Assembly: GCF_007988965.1 (NCBI RefSeq)
Contig: NZ_BJVD01000001.1
Location: forward strand, 496,001-560,000
Origin: Rummeliibacillus stabekisii
GTDB lineage: Bacteria; Bacillota; Bacilli; Bacillales_A; Planococcaceae
Direction: 5' to 3'
DNA length: 64,000 bases
Positions 10,955 through 19,934 of this stretch are shown here, piece by piece. Below the pieces are notes generated by a model. It was not told where the DNA came from and did no database searches. It was given only the letters and a program-made list of their open reading frames with translations. Both the position numbers and the translations under genes were made by a program. The number at the start of each line of letters is the position of its first letter. The stretch's first letter is position 1.

Positions 10955-11797
10955 TTAGGAATTAGGATTAGCAAACGCTTCTTCGATTGCACGTGCCAAA
11001 ATCGCGACTGATCGATTTAACTCTTCTTCTGTGTTATCCACACCGCCTATTTCAACTAAAATGGATTGCTTCGACAAATCTTGATTGTAAATTCCATTTA
11101 CGCCCGCACCCTTTTTAGCAATGACACCACGCGAGATACCAGGTACAAGGTCTGCCATTTTTTTAGACAACTTCTCAGCATATGCTTCATTTGCCTGGTA
11201 ACTTGGATTTTTTGTTCCGATGACAATGGCCATGCGCGCATAAGAGGTGCCATTATATGTGATAGTCGATAAATTTCTTTTTGCAGAATCTCTATGAATA
11301 TCCAAGATTAAATCATAATCTTTTTTTTCTATTTGCTTTTTAACATAAGGACGTACTGCATCATACGCCTGGTAAAACTTCATTTGTTTTTGACTCATCA
11401 CTTTCTGAGTATCAACATCCAAAAGGTCCAATTGAATATTATTTTGTTTAAAATGATTGGTGAACAATTTTCCTAGGGATTGGATATTCTCGGTATTATG
11501 ATACGCAGTTACTGCCTGTTGATGTTTTCGAAGTATAGGCGCATAAGCTTCATGAGAATGTGTAAAATATACCAATGCATCAAAAGAAGCTTTTGATTTT
11601 TTGTCCGATACTTTTGTAGCTAACCCCTTTTTAGCAGCATAAGCAACTTTTGTTTCTTGTACAGGGGACTCAATGACTGGTTTTCCATTTGGCTTTTGTT
11701 CAGCCAACACCGGGATCTTAGCTGCAATAATAGGTAGTGAAAAGAAGATTGCTAAGAATAATAAACTAAATTTCCATCGTTGTTTGCGTCTTCGCAT
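10955..11797 (-). CDS. spoIIP: Stage II sporulation protein P (SpoIIP)
   Basis: Cell-wall amidase/endopeptidase that acts with SpoIID and SpoIIM in septal thinning and forespore engulfment. The 280 residues include an N-terminal membrane anchor (about residues 9-32), then the amidase domain with HSHEAY near residue 79, DIHRDS near residue 168 and VEIGGVDN near the C-terminus. It is shorter than B. subtilis SpoIIP (about 400 residues), mainly in the linker before the catalytic domain. The Shine-Dalgarno is AGGAGGAGGG. It lies 52 nt after gpr, so it is probably cotranscribed from the gpr promoter. Confidence 0.93.
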   Translation of the reverse strand: MRRRKQRWKFSLLFLAIFFSLPIIAAKIPVLAEQKPNGKPVIESPVQETKVAYAAKKGLATKVSDKKSKASFDALVYFTHSHEAYAPILRKHQQAVTAYHNTENIQSLGKLFTNHFKQNNIQLDLLDVDTQKVMSQKQMKFYQAYDAVRPYVKKQIEKKDYDLILDIHRDSAKRNLSTITYNGTSYARMAIVIGTKNPSYQANEAYAEKLSKKMADLVPGISRGVIAKKGAGVNGIYNQDLSKQSILVEIGGVDNTEEELNRSVAILARAIEEAFANPNS

Positions 11798-11849
11798 TCT
11801 ATATCCCTCCTCCTGTCAGCTTATGAAGGAGGAGAGAGAGATAGAACCA

Positions 11850-12857
11850 TTATGCATTACTAATCCATCGCGTACAAACACTCGATAGCATGTTGATATA
11901 AGCAGAGAGCCAATCATCAATGTTTTTTGGCGTCACAAAAAGCCGTTGCTGGCCTGTTAGAACTTCTTGGAATAGCTGAAGTCGCTCTTCTTTGTCCCAC
12001 TTCACCCAATCACCAAAGATAGGCATCAGTGCCTCTGTTTGAATCTTCGTTTCTTCGTTTGGCGTATAGGCAGAAACAGATAAAGCTTTGGACGGCGACT
12101 TCCCTTCTGATATCTGTGCGGAGATATATTTGAACATGGTTTCAATTGCATCTGTTATCAATACAGGACCATCCACCACTGTTGGTAATCCAATTGCTGT
12201 GACAGGACATCCCATTGTTTCGAGCGAAATCTCTTTACGGGCATTCCCTACTCCCGCCCCAGGCTGAATGCCTGTGTTTGTAATTTGAACTGTTTTACAC
12301 AGTCGTTCGCTCGAATTAGTTGCGAGAGCATCAATTGCAATGATTAAGGATGGCTTAATTCGATCCGCCAACGCTTTGACAAACTCGCTCGTTTCATATC
12401 CTGTTTGCGCTGTTACGCCTGGCGCATAAATCATACATCTATCTTGAATTAGTTCATCCTGGTTGTGGAGCTGTTCAATCGTCATTGGACCCACGGCATC
12501 TGGTGTAATCGTACGATTGCCTAACCCTATTATCAATACTTTTTCAAGCGTCTCTTTTTTATGAAGTTTTTGCAGTGTTCTAATGATCGACTCTTCGAAC
12601 ATCTCAAGACCTTCTTGGTCGTAAGGGTCTAGCGTAGGTACAGATAAAGTAACATACGTGCCCTCTTTCTTACCGATATGTTCTTCTCCTTTTTGGGACA
12701 CAATAACTTCTGTGACCTTTACGATATTTTCCCACGTTTCTTTTATATCAATTCCATTAGATTCCCTTAGTGTCTCTCGCTCTTCCTCTGTCTTATGATT
12801 GATAAAGGCTGTTGTTTCATCGACTAAATCAACAGTTGACCATTTGAAATTTTCCAT
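11850..12857 (-). CDS. gpr: Spore germination protease GPR
   Basis: Aspartic-type endopeptidase that degrades small acid-soluble spore proteins at germination. It is made as a zymogen in the forespore. Family features include the N-terminal TVDLVDET segment, KKEGTYVTL, GLGNRTITPDAVGP near residue 110 and VDGPVLITDAIE. The 335 residues are shorter than the usual ~370, partly because only about 7 residues precede the conserved T-x-D-L segment. The start codon is secure: GAAGAGGTG lies 6-7 nt before the ATG. A sigma-G/F-like promoter lies upstream. Confidence 0.95.
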   Translation of the reverse strand: MENFKWSTVDLVDETTAFINHKTEEERETLRESNGIDIKETWENIVKVTEVIVSQKGEEHIGKKEGTYVTLSVPTLDPYDQEGLEMFEESIIRTLQKLHKKETLEKVLIIGLGNRTITPDAVGPMTIEQLHNQDELIQDRCMIYAPGVTAQTGYETSEFVKALADRIKPSLIIAIDALATNSSERLCKTVQITNTGIQPGAGVGNARKEISLETMGCPVTAIGLPTVVDGPVLITDAIETMFKYISAQISEGKSPSKALSVSAYTPNEETKIQTEALMPIFGDWVKWDKEERLQLFQEVLTGQQRLFVTPKNIDDWLSAYINMLSSVCTRWISNA

Positions 12858-12873
12858 TCTATCACCTCTTCTT

Positions 12874-12903
12874 TAGTTTGACCATTGTGTCAAGTAAATA
12901 TTC
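12874..12903 (-). promoter_or_regulatory. Sigma-G/sigma-F-like promoter of gpr
   Basis: GAATA (12899-12903), an 18-bp spacer and CAAACTA (12874-12880) on the minus strand. This fits the sigma-G pattern GHATR-N18-CATNHTA with one mismatch. gpr is known to be a forespore gene, which supports the reading. Confidence 0.55.
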
Positions 12904-12917
12904 TTTGCTATTGTCTC

Positions 12918-12947
12918 TTGATTTTTATAGTAGGCATTTGCTATAAT
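12918..12947 (+). promoter_or_regulatory. Sigma-A promoter of rpsT
   Basis: TTGATT, an 18-bp spacer and TATAAT lie upstream of rpsT and imply a leader of about 65 nt. It is divergent from the gpr promoter. Confidence 0.7.
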
Positions 12948-13018
12948 GATGCTTGTTGTATAGACACATACAGTTGAGAATTTACTCATCTCGATCCTTT
13001 TTAGGAGGTGAATTTGAA

Positions 13019-13267
13019 ATGCCAAATATTAAATCTGCAATCAAACGCGTAAAAGTTAACACTAAAGCTAACGCACAAAACGCACAAGCTAAATCAGCAA
13101 TGCGTACTGCTGTGAAAAAAGCTGACGCTGCACTAACTGCTAAAGAAGAAAACGCAAACGAACTATTAACTCTTGCTGTTAAATCTTTAGACAAAGCAGC
13201 TTCAAAAGGCTTGATCCACAAAAATGCAGCTTCTCGTCAAAAAGCTCGTTTAATGAAAAAAGCTTAA
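13019..13267 (+). CDS. rpsT: 30S ribosomal protein S20
   Basis: Small-subunit ribosomal protein that binds the 5' domain of 16S rRNA. The 82 residues are lysine- and alanine-rich (start [12 protein letters not shown]), typical of S20. The frame is open upstream to 12953, but the ATG at 13019 follows TTAGGAGGTG with proper spacing and gives the usual N-terminus. It lies divergent from gpr, as in B. subtilis, and ends at a strong terminator. Confidence 0.98.
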   Translation: MPNIKSAIKRVKVNTKANAQNAQAKSAMRTAVKKADAALTAKEENANELLTLAVKSLDKAASKGLIHKNAASRQKARLMKKA

Positions 13268-13282
13268 TCCTTGATGGGATTC

Positions 13283-13317
13283 AAAAAGGCTAGAGAGAAA
13301 TCTCTAGCCTTTTTTTA
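13283..13317 (+). terminator. Terminator of rpsT
   Basis: A GGCTAGAGA-GAAA-TCTCTAGCC hairpin followed by eight T residues, 20 nt after the rpsT stop. Confidence 0.92.
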
Positions 13318-13339
13318 TTGCATATCTTTTGACCATGTA

Positions 13340-13371
13340 AAAGGAACCGTCTCACTACGAACGGTTCCTTT
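13340..13371 (-). terminator. Terminator of the MFS transporter gene
   Basis: A stem AAGGAACCGT / ACGGTTCCTT with a 10-nt loop lies 20 nt past the transporter stop codon. A T-run follows on the minus strand. Confidence 0.75.
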
Positions 13372-13390
13372 ATTTAATGCTAGAATTAAC

Positions 13391-14899
13391 TTAACTATCC
13401 TTTTTTACAACTCCAACTCTATCTTTTCCCATCAATAGTACAACAATGACAGAAATGGCAATAGGAATTAAAGCCATAGAAAATGTGAAAGTAACAGAGT
13501 CCGACAAAGCATGGACTATTTTATCAAGTATAAAACTAGGAATCTTTGCGCGTTCACTTGCTTCAAAAAGTTGCCTCGAATTATCTGAATCCGGTACATA
13601 GTTCCCATTCCCCATTCCCTTAAAGGCGTCAGTCAATTTTTGTGAAAACCCACTACTTTGTATAGCACCAAAAATGGTAATACCAAGCGTCATGCCAAAC
13701 GAACGCAAGAAAGAGTTAGTTGAGTTAGCTGTCCCTCTAAAATTCGGTTCAAGGTTATGGATAGAAGCTGTCGGCAGAAGAGAGAACGAAAAGCCAACGC
13801 CAAATCCCACTAAAATCATATAAACGGTCAAAAGTAGCCTTGCTGTATCAGGCGTCAATGTACTAAGAAGATACATGCCTGCAAAATAGGATATCACAGA
13901 AATTATCATTAATCTTTGGAAGCTTGTTTTAGTAAGGAAAATACCACCCATCGCACTGCCTACTACTGACCCAAGCATCATGGGCATTAATATTAACCCT
14001 GCATTTGTTGCCGACCCGCCATAAACAGCTTGAACAAAAATGGGAATAAAAATGGTCAAAATAATAAACGTACCGCCGTATAAAAAAGCTAATATTTGTG
14101 AAGCAGCAAATAGACGTCTGCGGAAAAGCCAAAATGGTAATATTGGCTCTTTTGCTTTTATCTCGAATATAATAAATGCTATAAAAAAAATTATAAATCC
14201 ACTAAACAAACTGACAATTTCAATGGATAACCAATCAAACTTCTTGCCGCCTAGCTCCAATCCAAACATTAAACAGATGATTGCTGCTACGAGAGTAATT
14301 GCCCCACCCCAATCAATTTTTTGATTTTCGAGTGCTGAGGATTCTTTATAGTAGCGAAGGATGAAAAATAATGAAATAATGCCGATTGGTACATTTACAT
14401 AAAACACCCAATGCCAGCTGATATACTCTGTGATGTATGCGCCCAATAACGGACCGAGCACACTAGATGCACCAAATACTGCACCCAACAATCCCGTTAT
14501 TTTCCCTCGCTTCTCAGGTGGATATATATCAAACACAATCGTAAAGGCAATAGGCATTAAAGCGCCACCGCCTATACCTTGGATTGCGCGGTAAATGCTT
14601 AGTTGTGTCATTGACTGTGCAATCCCACAGAGTGCTGATCCAATTAAAAAAACGACTAATCCAAATATAAAAAATCGCTTACGTCCAAACATATCCGATA
14701 ATTTTCCAAAAATCGGCATCCCTGCCATAACAGCCACCATATAAGCGGATGTTACCCAGATAAACATGTCAAAGTCCCCTAAATCCGACACAATCGTTCC
14801 CATTGCAGTTGCCACGATAGTATTGTCCATGGCGGACATCAAAATCCCTAGCAACAATCCCGCAACAACAAACCGGATATTGCTCTCTTTTGTGATCAT
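13391..14899 (-). CDS. DHA2-family MFS multidrug/proton antiporter
   Basis: Integral membrane exporter of the EmrB/QacA (14-TM, DHA2) group, 502 residues. Motif A (GKLSDMFGRKR) is near residue 65, motif B around YRAIQGIGGGA and motif C (GPLLGAYITEYISWHW) near residue 150. About 14 hydrophobic segments follow in the usual pattern. The substrate cannot be deduced; drugs and metabolites are both possible. The Shine-Dalgarno is AGAAGGGAGAG. It sits alone between rpsT and holA, which are adjacent in B. subtilis, so it is an inserted gene with its own terminator and no adjacent regulator. Confidence 0.93.
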   Translation of the reverse strand: MITKESNIRFVVAGLLLGILMSAMDNTIVATAMGTIVSDLGDFDMFIWVTSAYMVAVMAGMPIFGKLSDMFGRKRFFIFGLVVFLIGSALCGIAQSMTQLSIYRAIQGIGGGALMPIAFTIVFDIYPPEKRGKITGLLGAVFGASSVLGPLLGAYITEYISWHWVFYVNVPIGIISLFFILRYYKESSALENQKIDWGGAITLVAAIICLMFGLELGGKKFDWLSIEIVSLFSGFIIFFIAFIIFEIKAKEPILPFWLFRRRLFAASQILAFLYGGTFIILTIFIPIFVQAVYGGSATNAGLILMPMMLGSVVGSAMGGIFLTKTSFQRLMIISVISYFAGMYLLSTLTPDTARLLLTVYMILVGFGVGFSFSLLPTASIHNLEPNFRGTANSTNSFLRSFGMTLGITIFGAIQSSGFSQKLTDAFKGMGNGNYVPDSDNSRQLFEASERAKIPSFILDKIVHALSDSVTFTFSMALIPIAISVIVVLLMGKDRVGVVKKDS

Positions 14900-14984
14900 G
14901 TATTCACTCTCCCTTCTCTAATTCACAGTATATAGTAAAAAGGATCGTGGTATCGCTATAATTTTCTCGTTTTTAAAATAGTAA

Positions 14985-15012
14985 AAAAGCTAGCTCAAGT
15001 AAGCTAGCTTTT
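14985..15012 (-). terminator. Terminator of holA
   Basis: An 11-bp perfect stem AAAAGCTAGCT / AGCTAGCTTTT with a 6-nt loop lies 4 nt past the holA stop, with a T-run on the minus strand. Confidence 0.88.
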
Positions 15013-15015
15013 CTT

Positions 15016-16026
15016 CTATAATGGTTTCATTAAAAAAAGTTCTAGGAACCTCTCTCGTCTACCGCTGACCGATTTTAACTTGAGGTCGACTTCACTCAGT
15101 CCATACAATGCTTTCAATAAAGCTTCTTCCGATATATTTCTCCTGTCTTCTACTATACGTTTGATCCGATAAGGATTGACCTTTAACTGCTTGGCGATTT
15201 GTCCTGAATGATAACCTTTTTTCAATAAATAATAGACATTGGACATCAACCTAATTTGTGAAGCTAAAAGCGCAACAAGCATAATAGGTTCTTGCTTTTG
15301 CCGTATTAAATCGTGATAAATAGAGAGCGCTTCAGAAACATCATGGCGGATATAAGCATTCAACATTTTAAATGCATCCTGTTCCAATGTCTTTGAAACG
15401 AGTTCCTCCACTAAAGAAGCTGTGATAGTTGTTTCTTCACCAAGATATAAGCAAATTTTATCTACTTCTGATTTCAGATGAAGCATATCCAAGCCAACGA
15501 GTTCAATTAGTTTAGCTGTTGCTTCATCTTCAATTAACTTGCCAAAACCGGCTACCTCATGTTGCACCCAAACAGCCAAATCATGCTCTTTCGGGGTTTC
15601 AGCTAACAAATATACCGCATGCTCTTTCATTTGCTTTGTGACCTTTTTTCGTTCATCTAACTTTTCATACGGTGCAATAAAAATTGTCACAGATGTGTCT
15701 GATGGAAATTCTAACCACCTAGCAAGCCGAGTCAAATCATGTTGGATTTTTTCTTTTGTTTTATCCGTTGCCTTTAAAAACGAGGCATTCTTTGCAATAA
15801 TCAACTTCTTGCTTGAGAAAAAAGGAATCGTATCTGACTCATCAATTACTAGATCTACTGGCTTCTCATCCAAATCTATTGTAACTGATTCAACCTCTCC
15901 TTCTTCTTCTAACTTATCTTTGATTCTGCGTATCGTTTCGTCTATATAATAAGATTCGAGGCCCGCTAAAAGATAAACAGACGCCAATTTCCCTTTTTGA
16001 ATATCAGCCCATAATTTTGAAAACAT
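15016..16026 (-). CDS. holA: DNA polymerase III subunit delta
   Basis: Clamp-loader subunit that opens the beta clamp, 336 residues. It has the HolA N-terminal AAA+-like fold (LYLLAGLESYYIDE-type start) and the C-terminal collar domain ending in RERFLELFLMKPL. The ATG has GGGGGAG upstream. The order comEC-yqzM-holA-rpsT matches B. subtilis apart from the GrpB and MFS insertions. Confidence 0.95.
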   Translation of the reverse strand: MFSKLWADIQKGKLASVYLLAGLESYYIDETIRRIKDKLEEEGEVESVTIDLDEKPVDLVIDESDTIPFFSSKKLIIAKNASFLKATDKTKEKIQHDLTRLARWLEFPSDTSVTIFIAPYEKLDERKKVTKQMKEHAVYLLAETPKEHDLAVWVQHEVAGFGKLIEDEATAKLIELVGLDMLHLKSEVDKICLYLGEETTITASLVEELVSKTLEQDAFKMLNAYIRHDVSEALSIYHDLIRQKQEPIMLVALLASQIRLMSNVYYLLKKGYHSGQIAKQLKVNPYRIKRIVEDRRNISEEALLKALYGLSEVDLKLKSVSGRRERFLELFLMKPL

Positions 16027-16118
16027 AATGATACTCCCCCTACTACTGCTCCTTTAAGTATACATGGGTTTTGGTGGATATGCACTGTCTTCGCTAAGGA
16101 TATGGATAGTGGATTTCT

Positions 16119-16658
16119 TTAATTGTTATTTCTTATACTAAGTATATTCTTTACAAAGTCTTCTTTATACTTTGTATAATCATTGATATTTAACCCTGTA
16201 GCTGTATTATTAATATATTCTTGTTTCAGCTTCATATAGCGATGTTTAACTTCTTCATTCGCATTTAAATAATCCCTAAAGAAAAGAAGATTATTCCAAA
16301 GATCTTTTTGATAATCAACCAAATGTATAAAGTGGGTTTTTTCTTGATAAGTATCATCCGTAAACTTAGCCAACACCTTTTCTTCAGGCCGTTCTACTTT
16401 CAACCTTAAAAAACCAACTTTTGAAAAGTCTCTAAGCAATGATTCATCTACTTTTTTTAGATTGTCTACTCCTACTAAAATATCAATGATTGGCTTGGCA
16501 GGCATATCTTTAATTGCCGTACTGCCGATATGCTCGATACGCTCTGCAGCTAGACCTGTTTGTTCTTCTATAGCTTTCCGAGTTTGCTGGAACTCTTCAT
16601 TCCATTCAAGCGAATAATCTACCAACTTTATTTCATCCCGCTTCAATCCTAACTTCAT
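16119..16658 (-). CDS. GrpB family protein (UPF0157)
   Basis: A small cytosolic protein of the GrpB family, which has a nucleotidyltransferase-like fold and no settled function. The family signature is clear: LVDYSLEWNEEF near the N-terminus, RIEHIGSTAIKDMPAKPIIDILV near residue 45 and the terminal ...KEDFVKNIL helix. The ATG at 16658 (MKLGLKRDEI, 179 residues) has TAGGAGG upstream; the frame is open further but has no ribosome binding site. It is inserted between holA and yqzM. Confidence 0.88.
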   Translation of the reverse strand: MKLGLKRDEIKLVDYSLEWNEEFQQTRKAIEEQTGLAAERIEHIGSTAIKDMPAKPIIDILVGVDNLKKVDESLLRDFSKVGFLRLKVERPEEKVLAKFTDDTYQEKTHFIHLVDYQKDLWNNLLFFRDYLNANEEVKHRYMKLKQEYINNTATGLNINDYTKYKEDFVKNILSIRNNN

Positions 16659-16817
16659 GTAATACCTCCTAATAAACTGTTTAAGTTTAAATTTAGTTGA
16701 CATATCACTACATTAAGCCCTATTTTAAATCTATTGCGGAGAACGCCATTTTCCGCATTCAATCTAGATTTTTCACAGCCATTACCGTATAATTAAATCG
16801 AACTAGGAGGGATAGTA

Positions 16818-16952
16818 ATGAATCCATTTGAACAAGAGGTACAAAGCAAAAGAAATGACGCGATCGATTCAGGCGTTGGATTCGGCGTATCATTCGCATT
16901 CTTCGCAATCATGTTCATCATCGCAACAGTTATTGAGTATGTGAATTTATAA
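16818..16952 (+). CDS. yqzM: YqzM family small membrane protein
   Basis: A 44-residue protein, MNPFEQEVQSKRND at the start and a single hydrophobic segment (about residues 20-40). It matches B. subtilis YqzM in size, sequence style and position, next to comEC and in the opposite orientation. Its function is not established. ACTAGGAGGGA lies 7 nt before the ATG. A TATAAT-like -10 sits at 16788-16793 without a clear -35. It ends in the hairpin it shares with comEC. Confidence 0.88.
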   Translation: MNPFEQEVQSKRNDAIDSGVGFGVSFAFFAIMFIIATVIEYVNL

Positions 16953-16964
16953 GTCCTTATTCCG

Positions 16965-16996
16965 AAAAAGCTTTGTCATTTGGACAAAGCTTTTTT
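16965..16996. terminator. Shared terminator of yqzM and comEC
   Basis: AAGCTTTGTC-ATTTG-GACAAAGCTT with poly-A/poly-T flanks on both sides. The comEC stop codon (16976-16978) lies inside the hairpin, so one structure can serve both convergent genes. Confidence 0.88.
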
Positions 16997-19252
16997 CTTT
17001 TCAAGAAACTCTGCCGTTGTATGGATTTGCCATGAATCTTCTTTGACTGACACCTCGATTGATCCTGATTCCGCTGTGTTTAAAGTAGTATAACCTAATC
17101 TTTGATAACGATCGACCACTTCCTGGCTCGGATGACGATACCGATTATTTAAGCCTGTAGAGAATATGGTAAGCAAAGGCTTTGTTATATTCAAAAAAGG
17201 CTCCGAGCTTGACGTTTTGCTTCCATGATGGCCAGCTTTTAATATCGTTAGTCCCGCTATATCCGCTACACTATTTCCGATGAGCTGCTTCTCCCCCAAC
17301 TCTTCTAAATCACCAGTAAAAACGGTTTTAAATTCGCCAAACTTTAGCAGCAGTACAAGAGAGTCATTATTACCCTCATAATTAGTATCAGTAGGTGAAA
17401 TATATTTGAATTCAGTACGGTGTTCTGCCCAGCTATAACCTGCCATTCTTTCTTTTAGAGGAATTCTTTTTTCTTTAACAAGCTTAAGAACCTCTCCCAT
17501 CACTGCCTTCTCCCAAGAGTTTGGACTTATGTGTATTTCTTTCACATGCAATTCCTCAATTACTTCTTCCGCACCTTCAACATGGTCTGCATCTGCGTGC
17601 GTTAAAATCATTGCATCCACTGAGCGTATCCCTCGACCTTTTAAATAGGGGACCACCACCTTCCTACCTACTTCATACTCATTCTTAGGTTCCTTCCATT
17701 TTTCCTGGCCAAAACGAAGTAATCCGCCTGTATCAATTACATATACTTTTTTGCGATATGGCAGTTCAATCACTGCGCTATCCCCTTGACCAACGTTTAA
17801 ATAAGTAATGCGTAAATCTCGGTGCAAGCTTGAAGCAAAATGAATGATCAAAACCGGGAATAAAATCCATGCAGCTGCTCGGACAAAGTATTTTTTCTCT
17901 ATATAAACAAATGCAGTTAATACACCTATCATTGCTAAGACACAAAGAAGAATGTCCGGCCTGCCCGACACCCACATTTGATATGGTATTTCCTTGAAAA
18001 ACAAAATCCCAGAGGTTAACCATGTTCTCAGAGGTTCATATACTGCAAAAATTAGATTAGAAAGCGGTAAAGATATACCTGTTAATACAAGCATAATTAG
18101 ATTAATAGGCAAAATCACAAACGAAAATAGGGGTACGAACACAAGATTGGCCACGAATGAAGAAAGGCTCAGCTCGAAAAAGTGGTAAATCAATAAAGGG
18201 TAGACTAATAGCTGACAGACAAAAGTCATATAAAATGATTGGAGCAATACATGATTTGAAGATTGTAAAACCCTACTTGAATAAATTAGCGCAGCTGTCG
18301 CCAAATATGACAATTGAAACCCCATTTGAAATACCATGGCTGGCTGATAGGCAAGAAGCAAAATGAAACTTATAGAAAGTGCATCATCTACCGTTAATAA
18401 TGATTTGCTTGCTCGACTAATCATCATTATTTCTACCACAGTCACAGAACGCCATACCGAAGGGGCCCCACCAGCTAGACAAGCATACAGCGGCAGAACA
18501 ATCATAATAGCCAGTGTTGCATGTTCTTTGCGGACATGGCACCTCAGCATTATCTCAAAAAGCAATAGCGTGATAAGGGCAACATGCAACCCAGAAATTG
18601 CGAATAAGTGTGTGATGCCCAGTTTTTGATAAGCACGACTGAGATCTTCATCCACATTCCCTTGGTCACCAATAATGAGTGCCTCTGCTTCAGCTGCTAA
18701 ACGTTTAGGGAATGTCCTTTCTATATGCTTTTTAACTTTTAATCGTTGCTGTGCCAAAACAGAAGAAATACTTTTCTTTTTTCCGATATATTCAGCTTGT
18801 TCAATTTCATAAATGCCTATAGCACCTTGACTCTTCAGGTACTCATCCATTGAAAAAGCATATTGATGCGCAGGCATATTAGCTGGCGTAAGTTTTCCTT
18901 TAACACGGAACATAGCCCCACTTAAAGAAATATTTTCGTATTTTTCTTTCTCTTCTTTGTTTGAAAACGTCATGACCGCATAAATTTTGGCACCACTGTC
19001 CGTTTTGGAAAAGCCACGCAATTTAGCGCCATTAATTGTATAGGTACCAGTCCATGTAATCACCGCATGCTCTGGAATATGTTCTTTTAAATCTTCATTT
19101 CGATTCTTTGTATAAAAAAAGGCAGAAAAAGAAAAAACGGCGATAATGGCAAGAAGCCATGTTTTTTCATTTTTCCACCATAGAAAACAGCTATACGGAA
19201 CGAATAGCCAAAGAAGAAAGCTATCTTTAAATGCTGCGAGAACAGCAAGCAT
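16976..19252 (-). CDS. comEC: ComEC, DNA internalisation channel for competence
   Basis: Polytopic membrane protein that passes single-stranded DNA into the cytosol during transformation. It has an N-terminal OB-like DUF4131 region after the first TM segments, a central Competence domain (LFAISGLHVALI near residue 215) with multiple TM helices, and a C-terminal metallo-beta-lactamase-type domain (THADADHVEG). The ATG at 19252 gives 758 residues but lacks a Shine-Dalgarno and cuts into the first TM segment. An ATT at 19303, 7 nt after AAGGTGG and inside comEB, would give 775 residues. See findings. Confidence 0.95.
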   Translation of the reverse strand: MLAVLAAFKDSFLLWLFVPYSCFLWWKNEKTWLLAIIAVFSFSAFFYTKNRNEDLKEHIPEHAVITWTGTYTINGAKLRGFSKTDSGAKIYAVMTFSNKEEKEKYENISLSGAMFRVKGKLTPANMPAHQYAFSMDEYLKSQGAIGIYEIEQAEYIGKKKSISSVLAQQRLKVKKHIERTFPKRLAAEAEALIIGDQGNVDEDLSRAYQKLGITHLFAISGLHVALITLLLFEIMLRCHVRKEHATLAIMIVLPLYACLAGGAPSVWRSVTVVEIMMISRASKSLLTVDDALSISFILLLAYQPAMVFQMGFQLSYLATAALIYSSRVLQSSNHVLLQSFYMTFVCQLLVYPLLIYHFFELSLSSFVANLVFVPLFSFVILPINLIMLVLTGISLPLSNLIFAVYEPLRTWLTSGILFFKEIPYQMWVSGRPDILLCVLAMIGVLTAFVYIEKKYFVRAAAWILFPVLIIHFASSLHRDLRITYLNVGQGDSAVIELPYRKKVYVIDTGGLLRFGQEKWKEPKNEYEVGRKVVVPYLKGRGIRSVDAMILTHADADHVEGAEEVIEELHVKEIHISPNSWEKAVMGEVLKLVKEKRIPLKERMAGYSWAEHRTEFKYISPTDTNYEGNNDSLVLLLKFGEFKTVFTGDLEELGEKQLIGNSVADIAGLTILKAGHHGSKTSSSEPFLNITKPLLTIFSTGLNNRYRHPSQEVVDRYQRLGYTTLNTAESGSIEVSVKEDSWQIHTTAEFLEKKKALSK

Positions 19253-19272
19253 AATAGCTAGAGCTATATATA

Positions 19273-19854
19273 TTAATTTATGTCTAAAAGAGAATGGCCA
19301 AATAATTCTTCCACCTTCTGTTCATAAGGGGCCAATTCTTCAGGCGTTGCACCATGTTCACGCAATTTAGTAAGCATGTCCATATAGAGCATCATTTTTT
19401 CATCACTTAAAAAATCTATTTTTCTCTCATCAAAAGGTACATGTACGACATTCACCTTGGCTTGCGCCAACAATTCGATGGCGTACGGGTTATTCTTGTA
19501 GTCTGTTGCATAGTATAAGTTTTGGATGCCTGCTTGTATGATAGATTTGGTACATGGCAAACAAGGAAAATGCGTCACATAGAGATCTGCTCCTTTTGTC
19601 GGCGTTCCATATTTCGCACATTGCAACAAAGCATTAACCTCAGCATGCACTGTTCTAACGCAATGATTGTCCACTACATAGCACCCATTATCGATGCAAT
19701 GGTCATCTCCGGAAATCGAACCATTATAACCTCCAGCAATAATTCGTTTCTCACGGACTATCGTAGCCCCTACTGATAATCTTGTACATGTACTTCTAAG
19801 TGCAAGCAAATGGCTTTGCGCCATGAAAAATTGGTTCCACGTGATTCGCTCCAT
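19273..19854 (-). CDS. comEB: ComEB, dCMP deaminase family protein
   Basis: Zinc-dependent deoxycytidylate deaminase of the late-competence operon, 193 residues. Zinc ligands are visible as HAEVNAL and PCLPC. The N-terminal WNQFFMAQSHLLALRSTCTRLSVGA-type segment is typical. The family converts dCMP to dUMP; a role in DNA uptake is not established. The Shine-Dalgarno is AGGAGG. The 3' end overlaps the likely true start of comEC. Confidence 0.95.
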   Translation of the reverse strand: MERITWNQFFMAQSHLLALRSTCTRLSVGATIVREKRIIAGGYNGSISGDDHCIDNGCYVVDNHCVRTVHAEVNALLQCAKYGTPTKGADLYVTHFPCLPCTKSIIQAGIQNLYYATDYKNNPYAIELLAQAKVNVVHVPFDERKIDFLSDEKMMLYMDMLTKLREHGATPEELAPYEQKVEELFGHSLLDIN

Positions 19855-19934
19855 ATTATTGCCTCCTGTAATTATTACTTATTATATTCAGTGTAATTTT
19901 AAGAGACATCTTTTTCAACAGGCAAACGGGCTAT

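Noticed and set aside
12953-13018. 22-residue N-terminal extension of S20
   Set aside because: It covers the transcript leader and Shine-Dalgarno; S20 starts at [10 protein letters not shown].
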